DNA of 64,000 nucleotides from an uncultured Alphaproteobacteria bacterium (GTDB lineage: Bacteria; Pseudomonadota; Alphaproteobacteria; Micavibrionales; Micavibrionaceae). This document shows, in pieces, positions 37,085 through 46,804 of this stretch. Position 1 is the first letter of the stretch. Every line of letters begins with the position of its first letter. A program made the position numbers and the translations under genes. The stretch covers positions 46,340 through 110,339 of the forward strand of contig CAMLMC010000005.1 in the NCBI GenBank assembly GCA_946481075.1. Direction: 5' to 3'. Below the pieces are notes generated by a model, which was given only the letters and a program-made list of their open reading frames with translations, did not search any database and was not told the DNA's origin.

Positions 37085-37867
37085 ATGCTCAAAGGTAAAA
37101 CCGCCATCGTTACAGGGTCTACCAGCGGGATCGGTCAGGCCATCGCCCGCGCACTGGCCAAGGCTGGCGCGAATGTCATGCTGAACGGTTTGGGCGATGC
37201 CGGAAAAATCGAAGAAGACCGCGCCGCGATGGAAAAGCAAACGGGGTCGAAGATCGCCTTTCATGGCGCAGACATGACAAAACCGGACCAGATCGCCGAC
37301 CTCATCGCCAAAACAAAATCCACCTTTGGATCGGTCGATATCATCGTGAACAATGCGGGCGTCCAGCATGTGGCTCCGATCGACGAATTCCCCCCGGAAA
37401 AATGGGACCAGATTATCGCGATCAACCTGACATCCGCGTTTCATATGACGCGTCTTGCCATCCCGCATATGAAAGCGGCCGGATGGGGCCGTATTGTAAA
37501 CCTCGCCTCCGCCCACGCGCTCGTCGCCTCGCCGTTCAAAAGCGCCTATGTCGCTGCCAAGCACGGGCTAGCCGGCATGACCAAGGCGGTCGCATTGGAA
37601 GTTGCTGAAAAGAACATCACTGTTAATGCCGTCTGCCCCGGATACGTTAAAACGCCTCTCGTGGAAAACCAGATCGCCGATACAGCCAAGGCGCGCGGTA
37701 TGAGCGAGCAACAAGTCATCAGCGATGTCATATTGGGCGCGCAGCCGACCAAGAAATTCACGACGGTCGATCAAATCGGCGACCTGTGCGTCTTCCTGTG
37801 CTCAGATTCTGCCGAAAACATCACAGGCTCCATGCTGCAAATCGATGGCGGCTGGGTGGCAAAATAA
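37085..37867 (+). CDS. bdhA: D-3-hydroxybutyrate dehydrogenase
   Basis: NAD-dependent SDR converting D-3-hydroxybutyrate to acetoacetate, used in polyhydroxybutyrate turnover. 260 residues, the family's usual length: GKTAIVTGSTSGIGQAIARALAKAGANVMLNG, IIVNNAGVQHVAPIDEFPPEKWD, NLASAHALVASPFKSAYVAAKHGL (Ser, Tyr, Lys catalytic), and the BdhA-type NAVCPGYVKTPLVENQI. Start at ATG 37085 behind AAAGGGAG; the upstream in-frame start lies in the repeat. It is followed within three bases by the patatin gene, an operon. Confidence 0.95.
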   Translation: MLKGKTAIVTGSTSGIGQAIARALAKAGANVMLNGLGDAGKIEEDRAAMEKQTGSKIAFHGADMTKPDQIADLIAKTKSTFGSVDIIVNNAGVQHVAPIDEFPPEKWDQIIAINLTSAFHMTRLAIPHMKAAGWGRIVNLASAHALVASPFKSAYVAAKHGLAGMTKAVALEVAEKNITVNAVCPGYVKTPLVENQIADTAKARGMSEQQVISDVILGAQPTKKFTTVDQIGDLCVFLCSDSAENITGSMLQIDGGWVAK

Positions 37868-37870
37868 ATC

Positions 37871-38998
37871 ATGGCTAAACAATCGGGAGCCAAAACCGTC
37901 AATGTCGCGCTCCAAGGGGGCGGGGCACATGGTGCGTTTGCGTGGGGAATTCTCGATGCACTGCTCGAAGATGGACGGATTGCGGTCGAAGGCCTGACCG
38001 CCACATCCGCTGGCACGATGAATGCTCTCGCCTTCACGCAAGGCATGATGGAAGGCGGCCGCGATGGTGCGCGGCAAGCATTGGAAGATTTCTGGCTGGA
38101 AATATCCCGTGCAGGCACGATTTTTTCCCCCGTTCACGGCAATCCGGTGGAGCGGATGCTGGGTCTTGGCACAGGCGAAAATCCCTACTCCTATTTCATG
38201 TTCGATACATTAACGCGGATGTTTTCGCCGTATCAGTTCAACCCGCTCGATATCAACCCGCTGCGCGATGTGCTGGAACGTGCTATCGACTTCGATAAAA
38301 TCCAGAATTGCGATGCGCTCAAACTTTTCGTCAGCGCAACGAATGTACGCACCGGAAAGGCCCATATTTTCAGGACGCCGGAAATTACACTCGACGTTGC
38401 AATGGCCTCGGCCTGCCTGCCGTTCCTGTTCAAATCCGTTGAAATAAACGGCGAATATTATTGGGATGGCGGTTATACGGGGAACCCGGCGCTTTACCCT
38501 CTCTTCTACGAAACAAAAAGCCAGGACTTGATCCTCGTTCATTTAAACCCGCTATTTCGCGATGAAATACCAACGACCGCACCCGCGATCATGAACCGCA
38601 TCAATGAAGTATCGTTTAATTCATCCCTTTTAAAAGAATTGCGTGCGATTGCATTTGTAAAAAAATTGATCGAACACGACATGATCAAGGATGAATACAA
38701 ACATCTTTATAAAGACCTGCTGGTCCATCCCATCCGCGCAGATGACATGATGAAGGAATATTCCCTGACCAGTAAATTCGACACGGATTGGGATTTCCTG
38801 ACCGATCTGCGTGACAAGGGTCGCGAGGGCATGAAAATATGGCTCGAAGAACACTTCGATAATATCGGCCGCGTTTCAAGCGTTGATCTGCATGAGCATT
38901 TCCTGAAGGAAAACGGTACCGCGCACAAACGCACCAAAGGGGAAAAACCAAGCCTGCCGGAGGTTTTCGCAGGACCAAAAAAGAAAAAGGCCACCTGA
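37871..38998 (+). CDS. Patatin-like phospholipase
   Basis: 375 residues. Oxyanion-hole loop GGGAHGAFAWG (about 16-26), nucleophile S46 in ATSAG (the usual first Gly of GxSxG is Ala), and the catalytic Asp in DGGYTGNP. The C-terminal part (about 280-360) is helical and basic. Hydrolyses acyl esters; coupling with bdhA suggests a role in PHB-related lipid turnover, as known for such pairs in alphaproteobacteria, but the substrate is inferred. Confidence 0.9.
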   Translation: MAKQSGAKTVNVALQGGGAHGAFAWGILDALLEDGRIAVEGLTATSAGTMNALAFTQGMMEGGRDGARQALEDFWLEISRAGTIFSPVHGNPVERMLGLGTGENPYSYFMFDTLTRMFSPYQFNPLDINPLRDVLERAIDFDKIQNCDALKLFVSATNVRTGKAHIFRTPEITLDVAMASACLPFLFKSVEINGEYYWDGGYTGNPALYPLFYETKSQDLILVHLNPLFRDEIPTTAPAIMNRINEVSFNSSLLKELRAIAFVKKLIEHDMIKDEYKHLYKDLLVHPIRADDMMKEYSLTSKFDTDWDFLTDLRDKGREGMKIWLEEHFDNIGRVSSVDLHEHFLKENGTAHKRTKGEKPSLPEVFAGPKKKKAT

Positions 38999-39018
38999 TA
39001 AGGCGGCCTTCTTTATTC
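38985..39018. terminator. Weak bidirectional terminator
   Basis: AAGGCC / GGCCTT stem (6 bp) around a 12-nt loop, followed by CTTTATTCTT. It overlaps the patatin stop and abuts the DUF3309 gene on the other strand. Confidence 0.45.
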
Positions 39019-39180
39019 TTAGACATATCCCAGCAATACAAGGATCAGCAGGATAACCACCACAAGACCGAGACCGCCGGATGGGCCGTAACCCCAGTTC
39101 TTGCTGTGTGGCCACGCTGGCAGCGCGCCCACAAGAATAAGAATTAAAACAATCAATAAAATAGTGGTCAATGACATCAT
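39019..39180 (-). CDS. DUF3309-type small membrane protein
   Basis: 53 residues beginning MMSLTTILLIVLILIL, with a middle AWPHSKNWGYGPSGG and a second hydrophobic half VVVILLILVLLGY. The WPHSKNWGYGPSGG centre between two membrane segments is characteristic of the DUF3309 family. The ATG (either of two adjacent) has AAGGAGAGA upstream. Role unknown; often stress-associated. Confidence 0.85.
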   Translation of the reverse strand: MMSLTTILLIVLILILVGALPAWPHSKNWGYGPSGGLGLVVVILLILVLLGYV

Positions 39181-39231
39181 TCTCTCCTTCGCTTATGGAG
39201 AGCCAACATCAAACTGTTCAGGAAAGTTCCC

Positions 39232-40089
39232 CTATTCCGGCAAAACAAGCCCCAACCCCTCGGCATAAACCCGCCTTACGATATCCAGCCCTGCGCCTTC
39301 TTCGGACGGGGCGTATTCGGTCAGGCAACATCCGGACATCGGCATCGCACCCCGCAGATACTGCAATATTTCTAAAAGCCGCTGCAGGGTGAGACCGCCC
39401 GGTTCCGGCACATGCACGAACGGAAATACTTTTTCGTCCATGACATCGCAATCGACATGAAGATGGATATGCGTCATGCCATTTCGTTTGAAATGATCGA
39501 TAACGGCATCGAGTGGTCTATTATCATACATAATGTCCTTCGCGCTGAAACGCGGTATCCCGTAATGCGCTATCACGGCGTCTTCTTCAACTTCTGTATC
39601 GCGCAGGCCCAGATAGGCAATCTGTTCAGGCCGCAAAGGCAATTTCGGCTGCACGTCGAATTCAATATCCCCCATAAGGTGGCGTAAGACCATGCCATGG
39701 TAATTGCCGGATGGCGAAGTGGACGGCACGTGGATATCGGCATGGGCATCAACCCATATAATGCCAATACCGCCATGATATTTTTCATTCATATAGGCGA
39801 TCGGGACAAACGACCCGCCGCAATCACCGCCCGTAGTCACAATGAATTCGGGCCTGATCCGTTCGACGATCTCCATTGCATCATGTATCTGACGATTCAG
39901 AATCTCGCGGAAATGAATGCCGCCTTCCGTCTGCTTGTCCGCTATGTCGGTCGGCTGCAATGGCACCTCGACAAATCCTGGCGCCTTCTGCCAGATAGCA
40001 CGAAGCGCGGGGGTACCCGCCGGAATGTTGCTTGGGACATATCCCGCCTGATATTGCGGAAAAAACAGAATCGTGGGGTCCAGACTCAT
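39232..40089 (-). CDS. Arginase/agmatinase-fold (ureohydrolase family) protein
   Basis: 285 residues with the ureohydrolase metal blocks: TTGGDCGGSF (about 85-94), IIWVDAHADIHVP and HLHVDCDVMDE. In classical arginases the first block is GGDHS with His as manganese ligand; here it is Cys, as in a subset of family members whose substrates are unclear. So the enzyme may have a changed metal site. It is a lone minus-strand gene. Agmatinase, formimidoylglutamase or another guanidino hydrolase are possible. Confidence 0.85.
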   Translation of the reverse strand: MSLDPTILFFPQYQAGYVPSNIPAGTPALRAIWQKAPGFVEVPLQPTDIADKQTEGGIHFREILNRQIHDAMEIVERIRPEFIVTTGGDCGGSFVPIAYMNEKYHGGIGIIWVDAHADIHVPSTSPSGNYHGMVLRHLMGDIEFDVQPKLPLRPEQIAYLGLRDTEVEEDAVIAHYGIPRFSAKDIMYDNRPLDAVIDHFKRNGMTHIHLHVDCDVMDEKVFPFVHVPEPGGLTLQRLLEILQYLRGAMPMSGCCLTEYAPSEEGAGLDIVRRVYAEGLGLVLPE

Positions 40090-40185
40090 GGAGGCCTCCT
40101 TACCTGTCTAGTATACGCCATTCCGCAGTTATCGTTCCGTTAAATCCATGGAAAATATAGGTAAAATTAATTTCTCCGATAATAG

Positions 40186-40213
40186 TTGACTGTTTGGTAA
40201 AAAACTCTATTTG
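40186..40213 (+). promoter_or_regulatory. Promoter of the TetR-RND operon
   Basis: TTGACT, a 16-bp spacer and TATTTG, about 37 bp before the TetR ATG. The AT-rich sequence here is a plausible site for autorepression. Confidence 0.4.
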
Positions 40214-40249
40214 TGTGGGGGATTACCACAGCGCATAAGAAGAAAGATC

Positions 40250-40864
40250 ATGGCCCGTCCAGACACCGGAACACGGCAGAAACTGATCGACACAGCAACC
40301 GATTTGCTGTGGACTTCCAGCTATGGATCCGTCAGCGTGGACGACATTTGCAAGGCCGCCGATGTCAAAAAAGGCAGCTTTTACCATTATTTCCCCTCCA
40401 AGCAGGGCCTCGCTATCGCTGCGATGCAGGAATATTACGAAGAAGTCATCAAGCCGGACATGGAACAGCTTTTTGCCGCCGATTTGTCCGCCATCCGGCG
40501 CCTTGAAAAAATGGCTGACTCCGTAATCGAGGAACAACGTGACACAATAAAGAAATATGGCCGTGTGTGTGGCTGCCCGCTCGGGGCCCTTGCCTCGGAA
40601 ATGATTGGCGATGAGGCGCAGGATATCAACAATGCGGTCAATGATATGTTTACCCGTTGCAAATTCTATATGCGCCAAATATTGGAGCAGGCAGCCCAGG
40701 AGGGCCTGATTTCACAATCCGAAATCGACAATAAAACCGAAGAAGTGCATGACTTCATTACCGGGCTCATGATGATGGCCCGCATCCATAACAGCATAGA
40801 AGGCCTGGAACGCGACCTGAAGCCCGGTGTGGCGCGCATTCTGGGTGTATCTTACAACAATTGA
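40250..40864 (+). CDS. TetR/AcrR family regulator of the efflux operon
   Basis: About 204 residues from ATG 40250. TetR HTH: GTRQKLIDTATDLLWTSSYGSVSVDDICKAADVKKGSFYHYFPSKQGLAIAAM. The C-terminal domain contains a CGCPLGALASEM segment, typical of the TetR_C YjdC/NemR-like group, where cysteines may sense electrophiles. It precedes the RND pair by 34 bases in the same orientation, so it is the likely local repressor. Confidence 0.92.
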   Translation: MARPDTGTRQKLIDTATDLLWTSSYGSVSVDDICKAADVKKGSFYHYFPSKQGLAIAAMQEYYEEVIKPDMEQLFAADLSAIRRLEKMADSVIEEQRDTIKKYGRVCGCPLGALASEMIGDEAQDINNAVNDMFTRCKFYMRQILEQAAQEGLISQSEIDNKTEEVHDFITGLMMMARIHNSIEGLERDLKPGVARILGVSYNN

Positions 40865-40898
40865 CCGCTAAGAGATTTTTTATAGGAGAGAAATCATT

Positions 40899-42233
40899 AT
40901 GTCCCGCCGTCCTTCGAACAAGTTTCTTCTAAGTGCCGCCACCGTCCTCGTCCTTATCGGTGGATTTGGTGTTGTGCAGACATTAATGCCAGCGAGCGCA
41001 GTTGGACAGATGGGCGGTGAGATGCCGGCGATGCCTGTTCCCTATATCACGGTCGAACAAAAGCCGGTTGAAATCTGGAAAGATTTTTCGGCGAGACTTT
41101 CCGCCGTCGACTTTGTTGAAATCCGCCCGCAAGTCAGCGGTCTGATCGAAAAGGTTCATTTCACCGACGGACAGATTGTGCAAAAAGATGACCTGCTTTA
41201 CACGATCGACCCCCGCCCCTATGCCGCCGCCGTGGCACAGGCGAAAGCAGATCTTTCTGCCGCCTATAGTGAAGTGGCCTACGCCAAGCAGGAACTGGCG
41301 CGCGCCGAAGAACTGATTAAAACCGGCGCGTTGTCGAAACAGGTCTATGACCAGCGCGTGAATGCCCGCAAAGTGGCAAGCAATGCCGTTGGCGCCGCAG
41401 AAGCACGCGTAAAAAGCGCGCAGGTCGATCTTGACAATGCCTCTATTAAGGCCCCCATCACAGGCCGTATCAGCCGCACCGAAATTACGGAAGGCAATCT
41501 TGTCAGCGATTCCAACGCCCCGCTACTCACCACCATCGTGTCGGATCGGGACATTTATGCCGATTTTGAAATTGATGAACGGACTTATCTGCAATTCATT
41601 CGGACCAAGGCCGGTCAAACACTGGAAAGTGAGCAAGAGATTCCCGTCCGCCTGCAAATGAATGCGGATAAAAAATGGTACGAAGGGAAAATAAAAAGTT
41701 TCGACAACCGCATCAATCCTTCCAGCGGAACAATCCGCGCCCGCGCTATTTTCACAAATGAAGACGGCGCGCTTTTGCCCGGGATGTTCACCCGCGTGCA
41801 AATCGGATCGCCGAGCGAGGAAAGCGTCATCACTATCCCTGAAAAAGCCATCGCAACGGACCAGAGCCGCAAATATGTTCTGGTCGTGGGTGAAGGCGAT
41901 GTCGCCGAATACCGCCAGATAACGCCCGGCGAAACAATCGGCGCGGACCGGGTCATTATATCCGGCCTGAATGTTGGCGACCGCGTAATCATTGATAACC
42001 TGATGAAGGTACGGCCCGGTGCCAAGATCCAGCCTATGACACAGGAAGAACTCGATGCCATGAAGGCGCAAATGGCGCAGCAGGCACAGGGCGGCGGCGC
42101 ACCGCAAGCGGCGCCGGAAGACGCCGCACCGGCCGCCGATGAAGAACAGCCGGAAGCCGAGGCCCCTGCCGTGCCGGAAACGCCCGCCGAAGAACCGGCG
42201 GCGCCAGTAACCGAAACACCTGCACAGGAATAA
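40899..42233 (+). CDS. RND efflux membrane-fusion protein
   Basis: Periplasmic adaptor (444 residues) linking the RND pump to an outer-membrane channel. N-terminal membrane anchor (about 8-28), no lipobox. Lipoyl/barrel-sandwich halves SGLIEKVHFTDGQIVQKDDLLYTIDPRPY and ASIKAPITGRISRTEITEGNLV flank a helical hairpin (about 100-170). The beta-barrel domain ends with RVIISGLNVGDRVIIDNL. The C-terminal 50 residues are Ala/Pro/Glu-rich and disordered. Six bases before the pump gene. Confidence 0.95.
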   Translation: MSRRPSNKFLLSAATVLVLIGGFGVVQTLMPASAVGQMGGEMPAMPVPYITVEQKPVEIWKDFSARLSAVDFVEIRPQVSGLIEKVHFTDGQIVQKDDLLYTIDPRPYAAAVAQAKADLSAAYSEVAYAKQELARAEELIKTGALSKQVYDQRVNARKVASNAVGAAEARVKSAQVDLDNASIKAPITGRISRTEITEGNLVSDSNAPLLTTIVSDRDIYADFEIDERTYLQFIRTKAGQTLESEQEIPVRLQMNADKKWYEGKIKSFDNRINPSSGTIRARAIFTNEDGALLPGMFTRVQIGSPSEESVITIPEKAIATDQSRKYVLVVGEGDVAEYRQITPGETIGADRVIISGLNVGDRVIIDNLMKVRPGAKIQPMTQEELDAMKAQMAQQAQGGGAPQAAPEDAAPAADEEQPEAEAPAVPETPAEEPAAPVTETPAQE

Positions 42234-42239
42234 CCGATC

Positions 42240-45200
42240 ATGAATTTTTCCCGTTTCTTCATTGACCGGCCAATCTTTGCCGCTGTTTTATCGATCCTCA
42301 TTTTCATTGCGGGTTTTGTTTCCATGTTCCGGTTGCCGATTTCGGAATTCCCCGAAGTCGCGCCTCCATCCGTTGTGGTATCGGCAAACTTTCCCGGCGC
42401 ATCTCCCTCGGTGATCGCCGAAACCGTTGCAACGCCTCTGGAAGAACAGATCAACGGCGTGGAAGGCATGCTTTACATGTCCTCCCTCGCCAACACCGAC
42501 GGGAACATGCAACTGACCGTCACCTTCCGCATCGGAACGGACGCAGACCTTGCGCAGCAACTCGTGCAAAACCGCGTGGCACAGGCCGAACCGCGCCTGC
42601 CGGACATCGTCCGCCAGCTCGGCGTGACGGTGGTGAAATCCTCCCCCGACATCACGATGGTGGTGCACATTACATCGCCGGAAAACAAGTATGACTCGCT
42701 TTACCTAAGCAACTACGCGACCTTGAACGTCAAAGACCGCCTGACCCGTATTCAGGGCATCGGTCAAGTACAGGTATTCGGCGCGGGCGATTACGCCATG
42801 CGTGTCTGGCTGAACCCCGACAAGATTGCCGAGCGCCGCATGAACGCAAGCGAGGTTATCAATGCCATTCGCGGGCAGAACATTCAGGTTTCGACCGGGA
42901 CCATCGGCGGCGCCCCCTATTACGATGATGCCATTCTACAGATGCCGATCAATGCCAAGGGCCGCCTGAGCAATCCGGAAGAATTTGAAGATATCATCAT
43001 CAAGCGCGATGAAAATGGCGTGGTGACACGCCTTGCCGATGTTGCACGTGTCGAACTCGCGGCACAGCAATACGCGGTTCAATCCTTGCTTGATGGCAAG
43101 GAGGCGGCTGGTATCGGTATTTTCGCGATGCCGGGATCGAACGCTCTCGAAATATCCAAAAATGTCCGCGCCGCGATGGAAGAAGCCAAGACTTTCTTCC
43201 CACCGGGTGTCGATTACGAAATTGCGTATGATCCGACCGTGTTCGTAAGCGATTCGATTGAGGCCGTTATCCATACGTTGCTCGAGGCTGTGATTCTCGT
43301 TGTCCTCGTCGTCGTCGTATTCTTGCAAACATGGCGAGCCTCTATCATCCCCCTTCTGGCGGTGCCTGTATCCATCATCGGGACATTCGCCTTTATGATT
43401 ATGTTTGGGTTCTCCATCAACGTGCTTGCCCTCTTTGGCCTGATCCTCGCGGTCGGGATCGTGGTAGACGATGCCATCGTGGTGGTTGAAAACGTCGAAC
43501 GGAATATTGAAGAAGGCCTTAGCCCGCGGGATGCCACCATCCAGGCCATGAAGGAAGTGACCGGACCGATTGTCGCAACGATGCTGGTGCTCTGCTCCGT
43601 CTTTATCCCTATCGCCTTCGTATCGGGATTGACAGGGTCGTTCTACCGCCAGTTCGCGATGACGATTGCTATGGCGACTGTGATTTCGACTTTTGTATCC
43701 CTCACGCTTTCTCCGGCGATGTCCGCCCTGCTTTTAAAATCCCACGACGCGCCAAAAGATGCGCTGACACGCGGTATGGACAAGGTGTTTGGCGGCTTCT
43801 TTAATTGGTTTAACCGCGTGTTTAAAGGCAGTGCCCGTCGTTATGAACGCAGCGTCGGCAGTTTCGCCCGCCGCAAGATTGTTATGATGATCGTCTATGT
43901 CGGCTTTATCGCGCTCGCCGCCTTTGTGTTCCGGATTGTCCCAGCCGGATTCGTGCCGGCGCAGGACAAAGGTTATGTCGTCGGCTTTGCACAATTGCCT
44001 CAGGGCGCGACACTGGAACGCACACGCGAAGTCGTGGACCAGATGAACCAGATCATGATGGCGCAACCTGGCGTACAGAACGTAGTGTCCTTCCCCGGGC
44101 TTTCGATCAACGGGTTTACCAGCTCATCGAGCGCAGGGATTGTTTTCGCAACCCTGAAACCGTTTGAGGAACGTCAGTCGGAAGAATTGTCGGGCGCCGC
44201 CATCGCTGGCGCGCTCCAGCAAAAATTCTTTGGAATCGATCAGGCCTATGCCGCCGTATTCCCGCCGCCGGCGGTGAGCGGAATGGGAGCTATCGGCGGT
44301 TTCAAGCTGCAAATTCAGGACCGCGCGGATGCGGGATATCAAGCCTTGAACGATGCCCTCCAGGCCGTCACCATGCAGGCCTATCAAAACCCCGCGCTCT
44401 CAAGCGTTTTCTCCAGCTATAACATCGACACGCCGCAATTGTTCGCCGATGTGGACCGGACGAAAAGCCAACAGCTCGGCCTGAATATTGCAGACGTGTT
44501 TGACACGATGCAGATTTATCTGGGGTCGATGTATATCAATGACTTTAATCAGTTCGGACGCACCTATCAGGTTGTGGCACAGGCGGATAGCCAGTACCGC
44601 GCGACGGCGGAAGACATCTCCCGCCTGCGTGTGCGTAACGATCGCGGTGAAATGGTTCCGCTCGGTTCTGTCGTGCAAGTGTCGGAAACCTTCGGACCGG
44701 CGAACGCCATGCGCTACAATGGTTATCGTACGGCGGATTTGAATGGTGATACGGGTGCCGGCTATTCATCAGGTGAGGCACAGGCCGCTATCACGAAAAT
44801 CCTCAATGACACATTGCCACCCGGCATGACCTTCGAATGGACGGATTTGACCTATCAACAGATTCTGGCCGGAAACACGGCAGTGTATATTTTCCCGCTT
44901 TGTATTCTGCTGGTCTTCCTCGTGCTCGCGGCTCAATATGAATCGCTGACATTACCGCTCGCGGTTATTTTAATTGTGCCGATGTCGATGCTCTCTGCCA
45001 TCGTCGGGGTCCTGCTGTTTGGCGGTGACAACAATATCTTCACACAGATATCGCTTTTTGTGCTGGCTGGCCTCGCGTGTAAGAACGCCATCCTGATTGT
45101 GGAATTTGCGCGTGAGCTGGAACATCAGGGCAAGAGCATTATCGAGGCGGCGAAAGAAGCCTGCTTCCTGCGTCTCCGCCCGATCCTGATGACATCCTTC

Positions 45201-45518
45201 GCCTTTATCATGGGCGTGGTTCCATTGGTATTCAGCGAAGGCGCAGGCGCCGAAATGCGTCATGCCATCGGCGTGGCCGTATTTTCCGGCATGCTGGGCG
45301 TGACGTTCTTCGGCCTTGTGTTTACACCGCTCTTCTATGTCATTCTGCGGACGATGGAGGTAAAGATCACAGGCCGCAAGGATCCTGTGCGCTTGCATGG
45401 CGATGAAATTCCGCCTTGCGAGGTGAAACGCAAACCCATGTCGAGCGGCGAAGATCTGGACGATCCGGACAACCAGCCGCCGCATTATCCGAATAACAAA
45501 CCGGACTATGGATTTTAA
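42240..45518 (+). CDS. RND multidrug efflux pump (HAE1/AcrB type)
   Basis: 1092-residue inner-membrane proton antiporter. Starts MNFSRFFIDRPIFAAVLSILI; the TM4 proton-relay pair is in LILAVGIVVDDAIVVVENVERN. Periplasmic porter domains are duplicated (Porter blocks PEVAPPSVVVSANFPGASP and PAGFVPAQDKGYVVGFAQLPQGATLERT), with 12 expected membrane segments. Length and motifs match HAE1 pumps for hydrophobic drugs. No outer-membrane channel gene follows, so a TolC-type partner elsewhere is needed. Confidence 0.97.
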   Translation: MNFSRFFIDRPIFAAVLSILIFIAGFVSMFRLPISEFPEVAPPSVVVSANFPGASPSVIAETVATPLEEQINGVEGMLYMSSLANTDGNMQLTVTFRIGTDADLAQQLVQNRVAQAEPRLPDIVRQLGVTVVKSSPDITMVVHITSPENKYDSLYLSNYATLNVKDRLTRIQGIGQVQVFGAGDYAMRVWLNPDKIAERRMNASEVINAIRGQNIQVSTGTIGGAPYYDDAILQMPINAKGRLSNPEEFEDIIIKRDENGVVTRLADVARVELAAQQYAVQSLLDGKEAAGIGIFAMPGSNALEISKNVRAAMEEAKTFFPPGVDYEIAYDPTVFVSDSIEAVIHTLLEAVILVVLVVVVFLQTWRASIIPLLAVPVSIIGTFAFMIMFGFSINVLALFGLILAVGIVVDDAIVVVENVERNIEEGLSPRDATIQAMKEVTGPIVATMLVLCSVFIPIAFVSGLTGSFYRQFAMTIAMATVISTFVSLTLSPAMSALLLKSHDAPKDALTRGMDKVFGGFFNWFNRVFKGSARRYERSVGSFARRKIVMMIVYVGFIALAAFVFRIVPAGFVPAQDKGYVVGFAQLPQGATLERTREVVDQMNQIMMAQPGVQNVVSFPGLSINGFTSSSSAGIVFATLKPFEERQSEELSGAAIAGALQQKFFGIDQAYAAVFPPPAVSGMGAIGGFKLQIQDRADAGYQALNDALQAVTMQAYQNPALSSVFSSYNIDTPQLFADVDRTKSQQLGLNIADVFDTMQIYLGSMYINDFNQFGRTYQVVAQADSQYRATAEDISRLRVRNDRGEMVPLGSVVQVSETFGPANAMRYNGYRTADLNGDTGAGYSSGEAQAAITKILNDTLPPGMTFEWTDLTYQQILAGNTAVYIFPLCILLVFLVLAAQYESLTLPLAVILIVPMSMLSAIVGVLLFGGDNNIFTQISLFVLAGLACKNAILIVEFARELEHQGKSIIEAAKEACFLRLRPILMTSFAFIMGVVPLVFSEGAGAEMRHAIGVAVFSGMLGVTFFGLVFTPLFYVILRTMEVKITGRKDPVRLHGDEIPPCEVKRKPMSSGEDLDDPDNQPPHYPNNKPDYGF

Positions 45519-45527
45519 TGGTTAGAG

Positions 45528-45557
45528 AAAAGGCCGGATGAATGTCCGGCCTTTTTA
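45528..45557. terminator. Terminator after the RND pump gene
   Basis: Stem AGGCCGGA / TCCGGCCT with a 6-nt loop, A-run before and TTTTTATT after. It also overlaps the end of the convergent FAD gene. Confidence 0.85.
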
Positions 45558-46763
45558 TTGCATGAGTTTTTGTGCGATATCCTGCGCCTGAGCGCGTATT
45601 TCGGGCATGGCGGTTGTTTCGAACAATTCACCGAAACAGGCGGGGCCGATACGATAGGAGGCATCATAATGCCGCCCATTTTCGTCGTAACGATAACCGA
45701 GCGCGTTAATCACAGCATCCGCGCCGCCAATCGTTTCGCCGCACTTGCATAGAACCGCGCCGTCTTTATGAATGCGCACCGCACGATCCTTGACAATATT
45801 CAACCGCCCCTTCGCTTTTAAATTGTCAATCATCTCCGCATTTTCCGGCGGCATACGGTGACGATGAATGTTCCACGCCGATAGGGCGTGACGCATAAAG
45901 ATCTCGCGCTGCAGTTTCGTTAACCCTTCCCATATCGGGTTTGTCTGGGCGCGCAAGGAATCAATCGCCGTCTGCCAAAACAATCCCGCCTCTTCGGCGG
46001 TGCGCACATAAAGACGTATCTGTTTCATCCAGTCTGCAACACTACGTTGATGAAGGAATCCTTCCATTGCTTCCCAGACTTGCGGCGCAGCATGTGGTGC
46101 GGGAAACCATCCATTTTTGGATATGACGGTAAAATGGCCCTTGAATCCTTCTTCCACCAAGGCAGAAATAGCGTCAATGCCGCTTAGTCCCGTGCCAATG
46201 ATAACAATATGCCCCTCCTTGGGGACAGCCTTATAATCAATCTCATATGGGCTTTTGGAATATACGCTGCAGGCAGCATCGCATTCGATAGAAAGCGGGC
46301 GTACATTCCCTGTCGCGACCACAATCTCATCGAACATCTCTTTACCTCGCCCGGTTTCGACGTCATAACCTGTGCCAGCATGGTAACGGACGGATTCCAC
46401 ATCTTGCTGTCGCAATTCAACCGGCAAGGCCATTCGCGCCTCGTCAAACAAAGATTGCAGATACCGTGCATAAACCATGCGGGGAATAAAATCGATCGGT
46501 TCAAATCGCGGTTCATTTATCGCAAGCCATCGCACCAGATGGTCCTTGTCATCGGCAATCCCGCTCATATTCGCGGCGCGAACATTGAGCAAATGCGCAG
46601 GATGCGTTGTGCCATAGGCCACTCCCTTGGCGAAAGCACCCAGGCGGTCATAGATGATGATCTTTTTAAAATCCGCCTTGAGACGGGCCAAATTGGCAAG
46701 CAACAAAACACAACTCGCCCCGCCTCCAACAATAGCCAGTGTTTTCATCTGTGTCATAGGCAT
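45555..46763 (-). CDS. FAD/NAD(P)-binding protein (NAD_binding_9 type)
   Basis: 402-residue flavoprotein: dinucleotide fold TLAIVGGGASCVLLLANLARL, then RLGAFAKGVAYGTTHPAHLLNVRAANMSGIADD, the FAD/NAD(P)-binding-9 signature, and a second Rossmann motif HIVIIGTGLSGIDAISALVEEGF. Such proteins resemble HI0933/lysine N6-hydroxylase relatives; the reaction cannot be told. Soluble, no signal peptide. A 42-bp gap separates it from the methyltransferase gene upstream on the same strand. Confidence 0.85.
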   Translation of the reverse strand: MPMTQMKTLAIVGGGASCVLLLANLARLKADFKKIIIYDRLGAFAKGVAYGTTHPAHLLNVRAANMSGIADDKDHLVRWLAINEPRFEPIDFIPRMVYARYLQSLFDEARMALPVELRQQDVESVRYHAGTGYDVETGRGKEMFDEIVVATGNVRPLSIECDAACSVYSKSPYEIDYKAVPKEGHIVIIGTGLSGIDAISALVEEGFKGHFTVISKNGWFPAPHAAPQVWEAMEGFLHQRSVADWMKQIRLYVRTAEEAGLFWQTAIDSLRAQTNPIWEGLTKLQREIFMRHALSAWNIHRHRMPPENAEMIDNLKAKGRLNIVKDRAVRIHKDGAVLCKCGETIGGADAVINALGYRYDENGRHYDASYRIGPACFGELFETTAMPEIRAQAQDIAQKLMQ

Positions 46764-46804
46764 ACGAATGCTTATCCTGCGCCGATAGTTCGTTAAAACC
46801 GAAG

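Noticed and set aside
41523..42469. Minus-strand frames opposite the efflux adaptor
   Set aside because: Shadow of the alanine- and proline-rich 3' end of the adaptor gene.
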